Below are positions 8,503 through 16,593 of a DNA stretch of 27,212 bases, one piece after another. The stretch is taken from the IMG/VR virus record IMGVR_UViG_3300028557_000164, positions 1 through 27,212 of that record; one strand, given 5' to 3'. Made by a program: the position numbers and the translations under genes. The notes beneath the pieces are model-generated. The model ran no database searches and had not been told where the DNA came from. It saw only the letters and a list, made by a program, of their open reading frames with translations. Position 1 is the stretch's first letter. Each line of letters starts with the position of its first letter. This stretch comes from a virus.

Positions 8503-10137
8503 ATGGCAGACCTAACCTTAACCCCTGTTGCACAAAACATTAAGCCCGTCCCAGGTATGAGCCTGGGCGAAATGGTCAACTTTGCCCGCGGCGTTCAAGA
8601 TTACAAAACCGGCGAAATCGGTTTGACCCTGGAAAAGCAAAAAGAACAAGAACGCAACCGCATCACCGAATTTTTGGCGCGTCCTGAAAACTTCCAAACG
8701 GAAGGCCGCGTCGATATCAACAAACTGAACGCCGAAATTCCAAAGATTGCCCCGCTGACCGGCGCGGACTGGATGAGCAAATACACAACCCTGGGCAACG
8801 CACAAACGCAAGCCGTCCAGGCAGCGCAAAACCTAACGCAAATCCAACGCGAAATGATCGCGTCGCGCTTGTCGCTTATGGGCCGTTTGGGCGTCAAAGA
8901 CAAACGCGCATACATTGGCGAACTGGATCAGTTGGTTAAGGAAAACCCTAACAACCGTGAATTGCAAAACCTAGTCGGCGCATACAAAACCACGATTGAC
9001 GTGTTGCCTGGCGATGCGGATTTGCCTTCGTTGGCCATTTCCGGCGCCAATTCGTTGCTGAACCCACAAACCCAGCAGCAATTGTTTGCCCCCCAGGCTG
9101 GCACGGCCACAACAGGCGCAGCAACTTTCCAAACGACAACACGCCCGTCGGTGGCTGGCGAAGCGCCTGTCACCACCGTGGCGCAACAGCCATTGGTTAC
9201 CGCGCAACTTGCCCCAGGCAGCCGCGAAGTGCCAACCGGCCAGGTGGATATCAACAACAATCCAATCGTCAACGTATTCGATGCCAACGGTCGGTTTGTT
9301 GGCCAACGCGCTGGCACGGGAACGCCTGGCGCTGGCGAATTGCCTGGTGGCCAAATGCCGCGTCCTGTTTCAACGGCCCCTGGCGCCCCCGCCCCTGGTG
9401 TGCAAGTTGGCGGCCCAATGCAGCCATCAACCGTTCAGGGGCAAAATTTGCCGCCCGCTGCTGCCCCTGGCGGCACGACGCCCGTGGCGCGGATGCGTCC
9501 TGGCGAAACACCGCAAACATTGGAAGCGGCCAACAACCTACGCACCAGCAGCATGAACGCGGCCCAGCAAGTGCCATTGCAGACGTTCAACAACAATCAG
9601 ATCATCAAACTGGCCGATGACGTAATTACCGGTAAAGGCGCAAGTTTTGTCGGCAATTTGACTGGCGGTTATGCGGCCATTCCGTTTACCAGCGACAACG
9701 CCACAAACTTGAACCAGTTGGGCCATTACATGGCGCTGCAAACCGCATCGCTGGCCAATTCGTCGGGCCTTGGTGGCACGGACGCCGCCCGCGGTATTGC
9801 TGGCGAAATTTCCGGCACAACCAGTTGGACGGCGCCAGCGATCAAACAAACCGCCCGCGTCAACCGTGCGTTGTCCACCGCAACCGACCTGTTTAACCAG
9901 GGCGTTCAAAATTCATTTGCGGCATCAAAAAACGATCCGTTTGCCGCCCGCGACTTCCAAAACAAATGGTCGCAGACGGTTGACATTAACGCGGTTCGCT
10001 TGTTTGACGCCATGCGGAACAATGACAAAGACGCCATTCGTGAAGTGGTCACCGCAGCCGGTGGCCCGAATACGCCTGGCTACAAACGCCTGGTGGATAA
10101 CATCGGCAGAATGCAGCAACTTATCAGGGGGCAATAA
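8503..10137 (+). CDS. Putative internal virion / ejection protein
   Basis: A 544-residue protein. The N-terminal 180 residues are mostly helical and charged. Residues about 190-350 are a Pro/Gly/Thr/Gln-rich low-complexity region, and the C-terminal 190 residues are helical again (LGHYMALQTASLANSSG). No catalytic motif is visible. It lies between a gp7-like protein and the transglycosylase protein, 4 nt after the first and overlapping the second by one base. By gene order it is likely the second of three ejection proteins that form the channel through the envelope. This is inference from context. Confidence 0.65.
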   Translation: MADLTLTPVAQNIKPVPGMSLGEMVNFARGVQDYKTGEIGLTLEKQKEQERNRITEFLARPENFQTEGRVDINKLNAEIPKIAPLTGADWMSKYTTLGNAQTQAVQAAQNLTQIQREMIASRLSLMGRLGVKDKRAYIGELDQLVKENPNNRELQNLVGAYKTTIDVLPGDADLPSLAISGANSLLNPQTQQQLFAPQAGTATTGAATFQTTTRPSVAGEAPVTTVAQQPLVTAQLAPGSREVPTGQVDINNNPIVNVFDANGRFVGQRAGTGTPGAGELPGGQMPRPVSTAPGAPAPGVQVGGPMQPSTVQGQNLPPAAAPGGTTPVARMRPGETPQTLEAANNLRTSSMNAAQQVPLQTFNNNQIIKLADDVITGKGASFVGNLTGGYAAIPFTSDNATNLNQLGHYMALQTASLANSSGLGGTDAARGIAGEISGTTSWTAPAIKQTARVNRALSTATDLFNQGVQNSFAASKNDPFAARDFQNKWSQTVDINAVRLFDAMRNNDKDAIREVVTAAGGPNTPGYKRLVDNIGRMQQLIRGQ

Positions 10138-12731
10138 TGGCCGTCGAATTTTTAGACCCCGCCCAAATTGATGCCGCGGTGGGCGATGCGTTCGGCATGA
10201 AACAAAAGCCAGCCGCCGCACCCAGGCCCGCAGCCGCGCCTAAACCCGCAGCCGCCGCACCCACGCCCGCAACTTCCACAACTGGCCGATCCAACATTGT
10301 CATTTCCGACCAACTGTTGGACAGCCTAAGAAACGTTGAAAGTGGCGGTGATACTTTTGCCATCAACAAAAAAACAAAGGCCATGGGGCCGTATCAGTTT
10401 ATGCCTGACACGGTTCAAATGATGCACAAACAGGGCATCAAATTTAACCCGTTTGATGAAAACGAATCCCGTGAAGCCGCCAGGAAATTGTTGACACAAA
10501 TGGCGCAGCGACACAACGGCAACATTGAACTGGCGTTGAAAGATTACGGTGGTTTTGTCACAAAAGACCCGACCAGTTACGTCCAAAAAGTTTTAGGCGG
10601 TACATCATCCAAGCCAACCGCAGCGGCGCCAGCAGCCGCGCCCGCCGGTAAAGCGCCCGAAGGTCAATTGACCATGGACGACTTGATGAATCCTGACGCC
10701 ATCAACGCAGCGGTAACCGACGCGTTTGGCGAAAAGCCAAAGCAAGGCAAAGTGGCCAGCAAAGTCACGTCGGTGTTGCGCGGATCGGCTGCCCTGGCTG
10801 ACACAATTTACGGTGTTGTTCCTGGCGTCGCTGGCATGGTCACATATGCTGGCGCCCGTGCTGCTGGCCAATCGCCTGATGAAGCCGCAGCCACCCAGGC
10901 AAAAGTGTCGGGCGCAATTGACAAGCCATTTGGCAAAGCATTTGGCGTTACCGAAACGCCTGAATACAAAGGCGAAGCCAGCCAGCAGTTGATGAACTTT
11001 ATTGGCGAAAACGTCGGCAAGGGCGCTGAATGGATCAGCAAACAAACCGGTATGCCAAAGGCTGAAGTTGAATATTACATGAACCTTGGCATGACAGCGG
11101 CCCCGTTCAGCAAAGCCGTCCGCACCGAAGCCGGATTGGCCACGCAAGCGGTAAAACAAGCCGGTGGCAAAGTTGTAAGCGCCGTGGCTGACGTCACCCC
11201 CGCGCCCGTGCGAAACGTTGTTCGTGGCACGGTTGAAGCAATCGCACCAGGAACCACCAAAGCACCCGCCAGGGCGCCAACGCTGGGTGTTCAAGGTCAA
11301 CCCACAATACCAGGTATGCCCGTGCCGCCACAGGCCGTTCCACCAGCAGGTCGCGCAAGCGTGGGTGCAGCCGGTGTACCGGACACCACTATTGTTCGCC
11401 AGGCATTGACAAGCGCCACGCCTGAATTCCAGCAGTTGTACGGCAATATGCCCTTGGACAAAGTGAACACGCCCGTGGTGTTGCGTCACTTGGAAGCGGA
11501 TTCGTTGCCCGTGCCTGTTAGGTTGACAAAAGGTCAATCGACCGGCGACGTGGTGCAATTGTCCAAAGAACAAAATTTGCGCGGCAGCCAGCCGGATTTT
11601 GCGCGTCGTTTTAACGAACAAAATCAACAGTTGGTGGACAACGTGCCATTGATTCGCGAACGCGCAGCGCCGGACGTGTACGCCACCAAAACAATCGAAT
11701 CCAGCCAGGCAATCATTGATTCTTACAAAGCCTTGGACGACACCCGTAGCGCGGACATTTCCAAAGCCTACAAAGCATTGGAAGACGCCGCCGGTGGTGA
11801 TTTCCCCGTGGACGGTGTGACGCTGGCGCAGAATGCCGAACGTGGATTGGCTAAAAAATTAAAAACGGATTTTTTGTCGCCTCAAATTAAAAATCAATTG
11901 GATCGTTTTAAAAATGGCGAACCAATGACGTTTGAACAGTTTGAGGCTATGCGTACCAACCTGGCTACGGAAATTCGTAGAGCCGAACGCAGCGGCGACG
12001 GTAACGCAGCCATGGCCGCCAGCATTGTGCGTGACGCCCTGGAAGGTTTGCCTTTGAAGGCTGAAGCCCAACAATTCAAAGGGCTGGCTGATACCGCCCG
12101 CAGCCTGGCAAAAGCCCGCTTTGATGCGTTAAAAAAAGACCCAGCCTATAAAGCCGCGGTCGATGACGCTGTACCCGCCGACAAGTATTTTGACAAATTT
12201 GTGGTTAATGGCGTCAATAAAAACATCAACACTATGGTGGACACGTTGGGCCGCGATTCGCCAGCCCACCAGCATATGAAGGCCGGAACCATCAACTGGT
12301 TGTCGGACAAAGCGGGCATTGTGGACGGTAAGGGCAATTTCAGCCAAGCCAACTACAACAAGGCCGTCAAACGCTTAGATGACGTAAACAACTTTAAGGC
12401 CATCTTTGACCCTGAAAGCCAGTTGCAACTTCGCACCCTGGGCAACGTGGCTGCGTACACGCAATTCCAGCCCCGTGGATCGTTTGTCAACAATTCCAAC
12501 ACCTTGGTTGGCTACTTGGCCAATAAAGCCGCTGGTGGCGCGGAACAAGTTGGCAACGTCATTGGATTAAAAACATTCGGATACCCACTTGGCAGCGAAG
12601 CCCGCCGCGTGATCCGATCATCGCGTGAGCGCAAAGAAGCATCGGAAGCATTGAAGCCAGGCGCCGGAAGCACATTAGATGAAATCAGTCAAAAGGGCCA
12701 GCGGCCACATATTGATCCAACATTAGATTAA
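10137..12731 (+). CDS. Ejection protein with lytic transglycosylase domain
   Basis: An 864-residue protein. Residues about 55-150 form an SLT-type lytic transglycosylase: LLDSLRNVESGG with likely catalytic Glu68, then MGPYQFMP and a late ALKDYGGF. These enzymes cut the glycan strands of peptidoglycan, here probably to open the wall during DNA entry. The domain is flanked by two copies of a short motif (DPAQIDAAVGDAFG, residues 7-20, and NPDAINAAVTDAFG, residues 185-198) and by Ala/Pro-rich linkers. The remaining 650 residues are mostly helical without a recognised fold. It is the last of three ejection genes and ends just before the lysis cassette. Confidence 0.82.
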   Translation: MAVEFLDPAQIDAAVGDAFGMKQKPAAAPRPAAAPKPAAAAPTPATSTTGRSNIVISDQLLDSLRNVESGGDTFAINKKTKAMGPYQFMPDTVQMMHKQGIKFNPFDENESREAARKLLTQMAQRHNGNIELALKDYGGFVTKDPTSYVQKVLGGTSSKPTAAAPAAAPAGKAPEGQLTMDDLMNPDAINAAVTDAFGEKPKQGKVASKVTSVLRGSAALADTIYGVVPGVAGMVTYAGARAAGQSPDEAAATQAKVSGAIDKPFGKAFGVTETPEYKGEASQQLMNFIGENVGKGAEWISKQTGMPKAEVEYYMNLGMTAAPFSKAVRTEAGLATQAVKQAGGKVVSAVADVTPAPVRNVVRGTVEAIAPGTTKAPARAPTLGVQGQPTIPGMPVPPQAVPPAGRASVGAAGVPDTTIVRQALTSATPEFQQLYGNMPLDKVNTPVVLRHLEADSLPVPVRLTKGQSTGDVVQLSKEQNLRGSQPDFARRFNEQNQQLVDNVPLIRERAAPDVYATKTIESSQAIIDSYKALDDTRSADISKAYKALEDAAGGDFPVDGVTLAQNAERGLAKKLKTDFLSPQIKNQLDRFKNGEPMTFEQFEAMRTNLATEIRRAERSGDGNAAMAASIVRDALEGLPLKAEAQQFKGLADTARSLAKARFDALKKDPAYKAAVDDAVPADKYFDKFVVNGVNKNINTMVDTLGRDSPAHQHMKAGTINWLSDKAGIVDGKGNFSQANYNKAVKRLDDVNNFKAIFDPESQLQLRTLGNVAAYTQFQPRGSFVNNSNTLVGYLANKAAGGAEQVGNVIGLKTFGYPLGSEARRVIRSSRERKEASEALKPGAGSTLDEISQKGQRPHIDPTLD

Positions 12732-12742
12732 AGGAAAGTGAA

Positions 12743-12982
12743 ATGGCGCAGTTTGAGGAATCCGGAATTGATCCGGTCAAATATGGCGTGTTGTGGCAAA
12801 AGGTTCAGGACTACGAACGCCGGTTTGACGACATGGACAAAAAAATGGACAAGATGGAAGGCAACCTGGAAAAACTGGTTGCCTTGGCCAACCAGGGTCG
12901 CGGTGGGTTTTGGGTTGGTATGGCCTTGGTGTCGGCTGCGTCCAGCGCGGTCGGGTATATGTCTAGTTATTTTCACAAGTGA
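12743..12982 (+). CDS. Small coiled-coil membrane protein of the lysis cassette
   Basis: A 79-residue protein with a strong AAGGAAA ribosome binding site. Residues 15-52 form an amphipathic coiled coil (heptads in YERRFDDMDKKMDKMEGNLEK). Residues about 58-75 are one transmembrane segment (FWVGMALVSAASSAVGYM), followed by a short hydrophilic tail. The layout resembles XhlA-type lysis accessory proteins, which are membrane-anchored coiled coils that work with a holin. Its place directly upstream of two further membrane proteins and the endolysin supports a lysis role. The similarity is one of architecture, so holin, antiholin or accessory protein are all possible. Confidence 0.65.
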   Translation: MAQFEESGIDPVKYGVLWQKVQDYERRFDDMDKKMDKMEGNLEKLVALANQGRGGFWVGMALVSAASSAVGYMSSYFHK

Positions 12983-12988
12983 GGATGT

Positions 12989-13405
12989 ATGGACGAACAG
13001 CAATCAATTGCAATTATTAAGGCCCAGGCTGAAGTTGAATTAAAACGCCTGGAAGCACAAAGCCCCGCAAAGGACGTTGCTGGCCGCGCCATCGGCAAGC
13101 ATGGCCTGTTCTACATTACGCTGATTGTGGCCATCGGGGTTGCGTCCAGCCTGGTGTTGGACAAAGACAAAATTGCCGCTGTGATGGGCCTTTTGGGCGC
13201 GTCGTTGACCGCTTTAATTTCCATGTTGAACGGTATTGCTGGAACGGCTGCCAAACAGGAACGTCCTGAATTTGACGTCATTAAAGACTTGATTGGCAAA
13301 CTGGACAAATTGGATCGCAAAGAACAGCCCATGAAGGTTACGGTTGAAGGCGAAAAAGTCACCGTCAGCAAAGGCGATGACCAAATCACAACATCAAAGG
13401 GGTAA
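12989..13405 (+). CDS. Putative holin-like membrane protein
   Basis: A 138-residue protein. The N-terminal 33 residues are charged and helical. Two hydrophobic spans follow, residues about 38-56 (LFYITLIVAIGVASSLVL) and about 62-83 (AAVMGLLGASLTALISML). The C-terminal 50 residues are charged (DLIGKLDKLDRKEQ, then EGEKVTVSKGDD). It lies 6 nt after the coiled-coil protein and 3 nt before the 3-TM holin candidate. Two spans plus a charged tail are compatible with a class II holin or a pinholin-like regulator, but no family is recognised. The exact role in lysis is inferred from position. Confidence 0.6.
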   Translation: MDEQQSIAIIKAQAEVELKRLEAQSPAKDVAGRAIGKHGLFYITLIVAIGVASSLVLDKDKIAAVMGLLGASLTALISMLNGIAGTAAKQERPEFDVIKDLIGKLDKLDRKEQPMKVTVEGEKVTVSKGDDQITTSKG

Positions 13406-13408
13406 GCC

Positions 13409-13819
13409 ATGTTTGCACTTGACGCGTTGTTAAATGTCGGCGGTAAATTGATCGACAAACTAATTCCCGATCCTGAAGCAAAAGCCAAGGCGCAATTGGA
13501 ACTGGCCAAGATGGCCCAGGATGGCGAATTGGCCAAGATGGCCAACGACACCGACCTGTACAAAACCGAACAAAACAACCTGACCGACCGCTTGAAAGCG
13601 GATATGTCGTCGGATTCGTGGTTATCCAAAAACATCCGACCCATGACCTTGGTGGCCATTTTTGTGGGTTACTTTGTGTTTGCCATGATGTCGGCCTTTG
13701 ATTACGACGCCAACGAAGCATATGTCACGCTGTTGGGCCAATGGGGAATGCTGGTAATGTCGTTTTACTTTGGTGGCCGCACGTTGGAAAAAATCGTTGA
13801 CATGAGGAATAAAAAATGA
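13409..13819 (+). CDS. Holin of the GTA/3-TM type
   Basis: A 136-residue protein resembling the holin family named for gene-transfer-agent release. It has the opening LLNVGGKLIDKLIPDPEAKA, a charged helix with two KMA repeats (residues about 29-46), then SWLSKNIRPMTLVAI. Two clear hydrophobic spans follow, at about residues 76-95 and 105-122. Such holins assemble in the inner membrane and release the endolysin to the periplasm. Its TGA overlaps the ATG of the endolysin gene (ATGA), which couples the two. Confidence in the family is good; timing control cannot be seen from sequence. Confidence 0.78.
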   Translation: MFALDALLNVGGKLIDKLIPDPEAKAKAQLELAKMAQDGELAKMANDTDLYKTEQNNLTDRLKADMSSDSWLSKNIRPMTLVAIFVGYFVFAMMSAFDYDANEAYVTLLGQWGMLVMSFYFGGRTLEKIVDMRNKK

Positions 13820-14244
13820 GCCTGTCCAAACATTTCAGCCTGGAAGAACTGACCCACACCGATCACCGCCAACTGGACAACATTCCCAACGTTGACGAAA
13901 CCGCCAACCTGGTTCGATTGGCTGAATTCTTGGAACAAGTCAGGACAATTTTGGGCGACAAGCCCATCATGGTCAATTCCGCATTTCGCAGCAAAGCGGT
14001 CAATGATGCGGTTGGATCAAAAGACACCAGTCAGCATCGGATTGGTTGCGCTGCGGACATTCGTGTGCCAGGCATGACACCCGACCAGGTGGTGCGGGCG
14101 GTGATTGCTGCCGGTATTGGGTACGACCAGGTAATTCGCGAGTTTGACCGTTGGACGCATATAAGCATTCCAAGCAATCCTGGCGACAAACCGCGCCAGC
14201 AAGCGTTAATTATTGACAAGGCCGGAACGCGTTTGTTCGCCTAA
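13816..14244 (+). CDS. Endolysin, M15-family zinc peptidase
   Basis: A 142-residue peptidoglycan peptidase of the M15A type (D-Ala-D-Ala carboxypeptidase or L-Ala-D-Glu endopeptidase). Seen: an opening LSKHFSLEELTHTDHR typical of phage M15 endolysins, VNSAFRS, the zinc-binding motif SQHRIGCAADI (His74, Asp81) and WTHIS with the third ligand His115. No signal peptide or wall-binding domain is present, so export should depend on the holin. The start overlaps the holin stop. Its stop codon (TAA) overlaps, tail to tail, the stop of the last gene of the leftward operon. Confidence 0.92.
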   Translation: MSLSKHFSLEELTHTDHRQLDNIPNVDETANLVRLAEFLEQVRTILGDKPIMVNSAFRSKAVNDAVGSKDTSQHRIGCAADIRVPGMTPDQVVRAVIAAGIGYDQVIREFDRWTHISIPSNPGDKPRQQALIIDKAGTRLFA

Positions 14245-14339
14245 TCAAACAGCATCCATAAAGCCCAAGCCAACAACGACAAAATCAGCAGCGACAAGCC
14301 AAGCCAAATCAGCACCAGGCCAACGTCAATGTAAATCAT
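14241..14339 (-). CDS. 32-residue single-span membrane microprotein
   Basis: A short frame that I translated by hand from the reverse strand. It starts at ATG 14339 inside the stop of the Cys-rich gene (ATGA overlap) and ends with TAG at 14241. Nearly all of it is one hydrophobic helix rich in Leu, Ile and Trp (LVLIWLGLSLLILSLLAW), with Asp at residue 5 and a terminal Asp. It fills a gap of about 90 nt between the convergent operons. The ATGA coupling and fully hydrophobic composition argue for a real inner-membrane peptide. It could be a lysis modulator or a superinfection factor; no family is known to me. Confidence 0.6.
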   Translation of the reverse strand: MIYIDVGLVLIWLGLSLLILSLLAWALWMLFD

Positions 14340-14566
14340 CGTTTCATGTTCCTAACGAACACCGCAAACGACGCCGCGGTGTCGCCCAGGCTGGTCATTT
14401 TGTCAAATTCCGCAGCCACTTCATCCAGGGTATGGTTGCGGATGGCCAAGGAACGGCACGTATCGGGCGTTTGGCAGCCTTTTACGTAGCAAAACGGGCA
14501 AATCCACATGGTCGCGTGTGCGGGGCAATTGTGGGCCTGGGTGCAAACGTCATCGCAGCAATTCAT
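14336..14566 (-). CDS. Small cysteine-rich protein, probably zinc-binding
   Basis: A 76-residue protein with eight cysteines in its first 37 residues (C3, C4, C8, C14, C23, C26, C31, C37), including CPFC. This suggests one or two zinc sites. The opening MNCC...C...NCPA is a pattern I have seen in small phage early proteins. The C-terminal half is a charged helix ending in basic residues. It overlaps its upstream gene by 4 nt (ATGA) and its downstream microprotein by 4 nt, so it is co-translated in the leftward early operon. Function unknown. Confidence 0.7.
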   Translation of the reverse strand: MNCCDDVCTQAHNCPAHATMWICPFCYVKGCQTPDTCRSLAIRNHTLDEVAAEFDKMTSLGDTAASFAVFVRNMKR

Positions 14567-15075
14567 AATTTGATCGCATTTAGGTTGAAGTTGTCGGCCA
14601 TCACTTCCGCGTAATCAAAATGGCGGCCAAAGCAATCCCTGAACGAAACGCATTCATCCGACCAGCCTTCCACAACGTTGTTGTAAATGTACGCCTTACG
14701 TGGAACGGTAATCGTTCCGCAAATAAAGTGCAAGCCCTTTGCAGTCACGCGCCAGGCGCCATCCGCTTTTTTTGTCGTGTCGGTATTTACCCCAGGTTCA
14801 ACAAATCCCCAATGCTGCAAAGTTGTGTGCGTTTTGCCGCGCAGCAGCCACCGCGGGCCAATCTTTGGAACATCAACCCAACCATCATCATCGGAAGGGG
14901 CGCGGGAAAGCCACAAAAGGGCCAAGGCGCGTGTTTCGTTCATGCCCTGGGGGCTTACCTTGCCCCACTTCCCGCAACAGGGGCAATTGCCCCCGTCGCC
15001 TTCAATGGTGGCCCGCCAGTTGGTTTTTAATTGCGCCAAGTAATCGCCTTCGTCGCCAAAAAAATCCAATTGCAT
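14563..15075 (-). CDS. Winged-helix-like early protein with CPCC zinc motif
   Basis: A 170-residue protein starting at the ATG at 15075, which has AAGGGG about 8 nt upstream. An earlier in-frame ATG at 15162 would run through the neighbouring gene and has no support. Residues 31-34 are CPCC, followed by GKWGKV, a likely half zinc knuckle. Residues about 48-128 (LALLWLSRA, WVDVP, LLRGKTHTTLQHWGFVE, WRVTAKGLHFICG) read like a winged helix-turn-helix with a turn and wing. A DNA-binding or host-takeover role is possible, but I do not recognise the family. It lies 10 nt after the SSB-like gene. Confidence 0.7.
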   Translation of the reverse strand: MQLDFFGDEGDYLAQLKTNWRATIEGDGGNCPCCGKWGKVSPQGMNETRALALLWLSRAPSDDDGWVDVPKIGPRWLLRGKTHTTLQHWGFVEPGVNTDTTKKADGAWRVTAKGLHFICGTITVPRKAYIYNNVVEGWSDECVSFRDCFGRHFDYAEVMADNFNLNAIKL

Positions 15076-15085
15076 GGCCAGCCCC

Positions 15086-15358
15086 TTAGAAGTTTGGCAA
15101 ATCGTCGGCCATATCGTCAAACCCGCTGCCTTGGTTGGCGCGGCGCTGCTGCGGCTGGTCATCGCGTTCGCGTGGTTCGTTGATGTATGCCCAACCGTCC
15201 CAACCGCCCTCCTTCAGCGGGATTACGTCGATTTTGAGCATTGGCCCGTTTTTGGTATCAATGATTGATCCAACCCGCTGATAACGGTTTTTTTGCTGAC
15301 CTTGGGCGTTGGTGTACGTGCCGGTGATTACGGTGATTTCGTTGATAAGTTTTGCCAT
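15086..15358 (-). CDS. Putative single-stranded DNA-binding protein (SSB-like)
   Basis: A 90-residue protein. Residues 1-62 are beta-rich (ITVITGTYTNAQGQQ, RYQRVGSIIDTKNG, MLKIDVIPLKEGG). A flexible Gln/Arg/Asp linker follows and the protein ends in an acidic tip, DDMADDLPNF. The tip resembles the DDDIPF tail with which bacterial SSB recruits repair proteins. It lies directly downstream of the exonuclease and annealing genes, a usual place for a phage ssDNA-binding protein. Bacterial SSB is longer (about 175 residues), so this would be a minimal version. The assignment rests on the tail and context. Confidence 0.65.
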   Translation of the reverse strand: MAKLINEITVITGTYTNAQGQQKNRYQRVGSIIDTKNGPMLKIDVIPLKEGGWDGWAYINEPRERDDQPQQRRANQGSGFDDMADDLPNF

Positions 15359-15361
15359 GAT

Positions 15362-15988
15362 TTATTCCCCAATGAGTTTTTTTAGTTGATCGACCTTGAC
15401 CGCAGTTTCGGCCAGGAATTTGATAATTTCCGCTTCCATGTCAGCAACAAATACGTCGTCACGCGGAACGCGTTTGACAAACAGTTGGGCCTTGGCTGGC
15501 ATCCGCGGATCAAACACCACGTAATCGCACCAGGCGCGGCCAGCACAAACCATTTGGAATTGCATTTGCGCGAAATACTTTTGCGGGATGGCGCCGGTCA
15601 GCAGCGTTTCGATCATCGTGGCCGTGTTGGGGCATTTGATTTCCACGCAGCCGTCGTCACCAATCAGGCCGTCGGGTGACGCGCCAGCCATCGCAATGGT
15701 TGGGTGGTTCACAAACCCAACTTCCTCAACCATGTTTCCGGTGGCCGCTTCGTATGCGCCGCGGGCAAAGGGTTCCTGGTCGGTTCCCCATTGCATGGCG
15801 CTGTTGGTGAATGATTCTTGGCGTGTACCGGTGATTTGTTCAACCACCAGTTGGGCCATGTAGTTTTCGCGGCTGGCGCTGTAACCCGACTTTGTGCGGG
15901 CCATCACGTCGGCCACTTTGGATGCGGTGACCTTGCCCAGGCGGGCGGCAAACCATTCGTCGCTACGTTGTTCGATTTCGTCAGACAT
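15362..15988 (-). CDS. YqaJ/lambda-exonuclease-type recombination nuclease
   Basis: A 208-residue 5'-3' exonuclease of the YqaJ viral recombinase family, which makes 3' overhangs for the annealing protein. Seen: RSDEWFAARLGKVTASKV at the start, the conserved WGTDQEPFAR, then ASPDGLIGDDGCVEIKCP, which holds the catalytic Asp106, Glu117 and Lys119. The helix with FAQMQFQM is also typical. Two ATGs compete (15994 and 15988). The AAAGGA site is only 2 nt from the first and 8 nt from the second, so I chose 15988. It overlaps the end of the ERF gene, as expected for a coupled recombination pair. Confidence 0.9.
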   Translation of the reverse strand: MSDEIEQRSDEWFAARLGKVTASKVADVMARTKSGYSASRENYMAQLVVEQITGTRQESFTNSAMQWGTDQEPFARGAYEAATGNMVEEVGFVNHPTIAMAGASPDGLIGDDGCVEIKCPNTATMIETLLTGAIPQKYFAQMQFQMVCAGRAWCDYVVFDPRMPAKAQLFVKRVPRDDVFVADMEAEIIKFLAETAVKVDQLKKLIGE

Positions 15989-16583
15989 TTTCATTTCCTT
16001 TGGTTAATTGTTCTTTTTTGGCGCGGGCCACGCGTTCTTTTTTGGCTGCCATTACTTTGGCTTGCAATGCCTGGTTGCCCTGGCAAGCGTCGAAAGCATC
16101 TTTGTAAACCTTGGCCAATTCGTCGCTGTTGGCGCTGGCTTGGATGGCTGCCAGGTGGTCGGTAATGTCAGGCGTTGGGATTGCTGGCGCTGTTGGGCGT
16201 TTGCTGGCCGCGTTGCCGTCGTCATCCTCCGGTGCGATGCCACAGGCTGCCATGAGTGAATAACGGCGGGCATAAGTCAACGCGCTGCCGTAACCCTGGG
16301 CGTCGTGTTTGGTGGCCGGTACGTGCAACTGGCCGCAATTGATGACTTCGCCGGATTCGTGAATGAACACGGTTTCGACAATCACACCGTTTTCCGATGG
16401 GCTGACGCGTTGCGTCAACGCAATGCCGTTGTTGTTGAGTGCGTCCACCACCGCTTCAACACACGCGGCCAGGTCGGCGTAACGTGATTTGAAATGCGGG
16501 TTGCTGGATGACTTCAGCGCGGGGCCAAATTCTTTTTGTGCTTTGACCAGGGCCGCGGCGACTTTGTTAAATGACTGTTCCAT
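15981..16583 (-). CDS. erf: ERF-family single-strand annealing protein
   Basis: A 200-residue annealing recombinase of the P22 Erf type, which pairs complementary single strands and helps genome circularisation or repair. Seen: FNKVAAALVKAQKEF, the conserved NPHFKSRYADLAA block (residues 28-40), and the ERF signature GYGSALTYARRYSLMAACGI (97-116). An acidic linker (PEDDDG) leads to a C-terminal helical, lysine-rich region. The AAAAGGAAAATC ribosome site precedes the ATG. With the YqaJ nuclease and SSB-like protein downstream it forms a full annealing-type recombination module. Confidence 0.92.
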   Translation of the reverse strand: MEQSFNKVAAALVKAQKEFGPALKSSSNPHFKSRYADLAACVEAVVDALNNNGIALTQRVSPSENGVIVETVFIHESGEVINCGQLHVPATKHDAQGYGSALTYARRYSLMAACGIAPEDDDGNAASKRPTAPAIPTPDITDHLAAIQASANSDELAKVYKDAFDACQGNQALQAKVMAAKKERVARAKKEQLTKGNENV

Positions 16584-16593
16584 GATTTTCCTT

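Noticed and set aside
10605-11627. A 340-codon open frame on the reverse strand
   Set aside because: It lies antisense to the transglycosylase ejection gene, has no ribosome site and an amino acid make-up rich in Cys, His, Trp and Arg. The codon bias of the forward gene keeps this frame open.
14620-15089. Forward frames of over 100 codons in several phases
   Set aside because: They oppose the leftward gene 14563-15075, which has a good ribosome site and operon overlaps.
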